64,000 nucleotides of DNA. Source: Macrostomum hystrix (lineage: Eukaryota > Platyhelminthes > Macrostomidae). Each line of letters opens with the position of its first letter. The first letter of the stretch is position 1. The stretch spans positions 1,347,501-1,411,500 of the forward strand of contig CATNEN010000015.1 in assembly GCA_950097015.1 (NCBI GenBank). The letters are read 5' to 3'. Under the pieces are notes generated by a model. That model saw only the letters and a list, made by a program, of their open reading frames with translations. It was not told where the DNA came from and did no database searches. Of this stretch, positions 61,851-64,000 are shown in pieces. The position numbers were made by a program, and so were the translations under genes.

Positions 61851-64000
61851 TTTTTAAAATTGACTCTGCCTGGCTGTTTGAAGCAAAGTATTTAAAATAA
61901 TGCGAAGTGTTTAACTGTTAAAATTTAAATAGGCCTATAGGAGCAGTAAAGGACAGTCTAATTAATTATATAACAAATACGTATTACTTTGTAAATATAT
62001 TTTAAATTTATCAGCGTTTAGTTTTGTTGATTAGTTTATCTGTGTTTTTGCTATAATTTCTATTAGCATTAACACCACATAGGCCTAGCTATATTACACA
62101 GAGCATGCAGCAAGCCCGACCACAGCTCTCAACGGAGCAGTTGTTTTTTTTTCTTTAAAAATCAAGAAAGTAACATAGTCAAAAGAGCAATAATAAACAA
62201 AAAGTGTTTCTACTGTCTTCTTTTATATTTTTGTATTTTTCTTATATTAAGTTCGGTAATTTTATGACACTTTTTGTTTAATTTAACGTTTTATACGTTA
62301 AAAAGAAAGCCGAAAGTTCATTAGAATAATGGCGGCTCGGAAACTATGTTTTAATGTGTGTCAACTGAAAATTTCTTGCATAGCGAAAAAATTGCGAATA
62401 TGAACTATATTTTCATGACCGCGATGAAAATGACCATGCGCCACTAAATTATATTACAACTATACCTATTTTAAAACGTATATTTCAAACTGTATTTATC
62501 TATGTATCGTTGTTTGAATTCAAGGTAATAATTATGCAATGCGAGATATTTAGCAGTCTTGCTAGTTCATGGCTACAATGATTTCATTTTCAGAATTTTT
62601 TAAAATATACATTAGCTATCTACTATGACTTGTGTGTACATTGCCTAGCTAGGCCAGGATAATTGAAGGTGGATGTGGCAACCCCCAGTCCATAGACTGA
62701 ACAGTTGTAGGGGGCCTACTCAGTCTTCAGATAGGGGCCTACACCACAATTGATAGCTGCAGCTGTGCTGTTGGCTGCATAGGCCTATCTGGCCCGATTG
62801 GGACAGGTGTAATCAGTTATTATTAATTAATTATCTGGCTATAACTAGCCCTTCTACTAGTTATAGTATAGGCCTATTAGCTAAAATTCAATAATTAAAT
62901 TAAAATAATAACAATGGTAGGGGCTCCAGTGAGAATTAAAAATAAAGAATTCTATATTTTTGGTTATCTTGTGTTACAGATCTTGCTTGTCTGAGTTAAA
63001 AGACACCTCACTCATCAAAATTTGTCAAGTAATAAAAAATTTATAACAAATTTTGATCAACATTTTAGTTGTTTTCATAATTTATTTTTCCTATAAGGGG
63101 CTGTGATCCAGATGACCAGATAGATTTGACTTGGAAAACAAAAAAAATGCAATAACTTTATTTTTAATGGATTTTTTAAATTCCAAAAGCATATAGTACA
63201 TTTTTTCGTTATCTACACTATTAATATTATATATATATATATCTTCTATTAGGCCTAACACTCAGCATTAAAGTATTAAATTTCGATTTTACATTGATTA
63301 GGATTACTATGCTGACAAGATGTGTTTATTTGTTTACAATATAAAACTCATTTGGCTTTAAAGAAGTGGCAAAGCCATACCTATTCCATAGCTTAACAAA
63401 TAGACATCGCACAGACATAAATTTACTAGGCCTATTTACAGTCAATTGCAAAAGCCATCTGAAATGCGTAAAGGGGGTACATTAGAGAAACATGTTTCCA
63501 GGCGATTCCACTAAAGGTTTGAGTATATCATATTCTACATTAAATTCTACATTAAATTTTAATGGGATACACTTGGAAAACACTAAAAACAATGATTGAA
63601 AAAAAAAAGATAATTTCAACCAAAAAATTCACAAAGTAAAAAACAGTCTTTTACTAAAAAAGAATTGTTAACATTGATTTTTATATCATCTTTCAAATAC
63701 AAGTACAAAAATGTTTCTGAATAAAAAGAATTTCGAATATATGTCAAAAGAAAGAGTCTTTCAAACTTATGCTTAGAATTAAGGTTTCATATAGAGCAGA
63801 GCCTAATGGGAATTATGTTTGGTTAACATTTAAATTTAGCATTGCTAGGCCTATCAGTAGGCCAAGCTACAACTGTGATGTTGCCTTCATATATTTTTTA
63901 ATATTAATTTTAACATTAGTCTGTTGCCGATGATATTTGTTAAGCAGAAATATTTTACAGAGTGTATTGAACATGAATGTTAAAATCTCTTCAGCCGTCA
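61851..64000. other. ISWI upstream region, AT-rich, with scattered TAGGCCTA palindromes
   Basis: Presumed 5' UTR and promoter of ISWI. TAGGCCTA or a close variant occurs near 61931, 62078, 62786, 62870, 63250, 63428 and 63848. A short (TA)n run lies at about 63225-63241. No coding region recognised. Confidence 0.5.
62650..62832 (+). mobile_element. SINE family A copy, 5'-truncated, carrying palindrome insertions
   Basis: Starts GGATAATTGAAGGTGGATGT and ends GGACAGGTGTAATCAGTTAT plus TTATTAATTAATTA. Compared with the copy at 58645-58925 it has extra GGGGCCTA/TAGGCCTA-like segments at three points of the body (near 62712, 62737 and 62786). Confidence 0.8.

Overview
This is a window of animal nuclear DNA, not bacterial. 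Coding sequence is split by GT-AG introns, the two large genes are metazoan (a metabotropic glutamate-type receptor and the chromatin remodeller ISWI), and the space between genes is filled with retrotransposons, tRNA-derived SINEs and minisatellites. A secreted fibrinogen-domain gene family, a Polinton relic, BEL/Pao and LINE elements point to an invertebrate bilaterian. I cannot name the species; a flatworm or another spiralian is only a guess.

Layout. 1-20.4 kb: two copies of a secreted fibrinogen-related gene on the minus strand. Copy A (1-824) runs off the left edge and may be broken. Copy B (17659-20125) is a complete three-exon gene, and an orphan fibrinogen exon lies at about 15.6 kb. 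Between them are a 64-bp minisatellite, a young non-autonomous LTR element (2424-4569), and a decayed Polinton (about 5.8-14.4 kb: PC4-like, integrase and penton-like remnants). A SINE sits in the Polinton integrase, and a nearly intact LINE (about 7.59-13.91 kb) sits inside the penton-like gene. The LINE's first ORF starts with a complete AlkB-type dioxygenase domain, the most unusual gene in the window. An 11-bp minisatellite and a decayed second LINE follow. 20.4-35.9 kb: mostly non-coding, with a solo LTR (22364-22606), a small two-exon gene for a possible LRAT/PLAAT-like membrane protein (24617-25237), and an intact BEL/Pao retrotransposon with matching 341-bp LTRs (25908-32912). 35.96-50.75 kb: nine exons of a metabotropic glutamate receptor-like GPCR, all in phase (1045 codons plus stop). 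At the end of exon 4 a 36-bp minisatellite has copied the 5' splice site itself, giving 17 tandem GTGAGT donors. 52.4-54.5 kb: a G-rich minisatellite between the convergent receptor and ISWI genes. 55.2-61.85 kb: seven exons of ISWI on the minus strand, all in phase (1004 codons plus stop). 61.85-64 kb: AT-rich upstream DNA with many TAGGCCTA palindromes.

The host genes have no evident shared pathway. What ties the window together is repeat activity: SINE family A occurs at least nine times (introns of the receptor and ISWI, and intergenic), family B twice, and several minisatellites lie on or beside exon-intron boundaries. All exon structures were derived by eye from splice consensus, phase and remembered family conservation; no database search was run.
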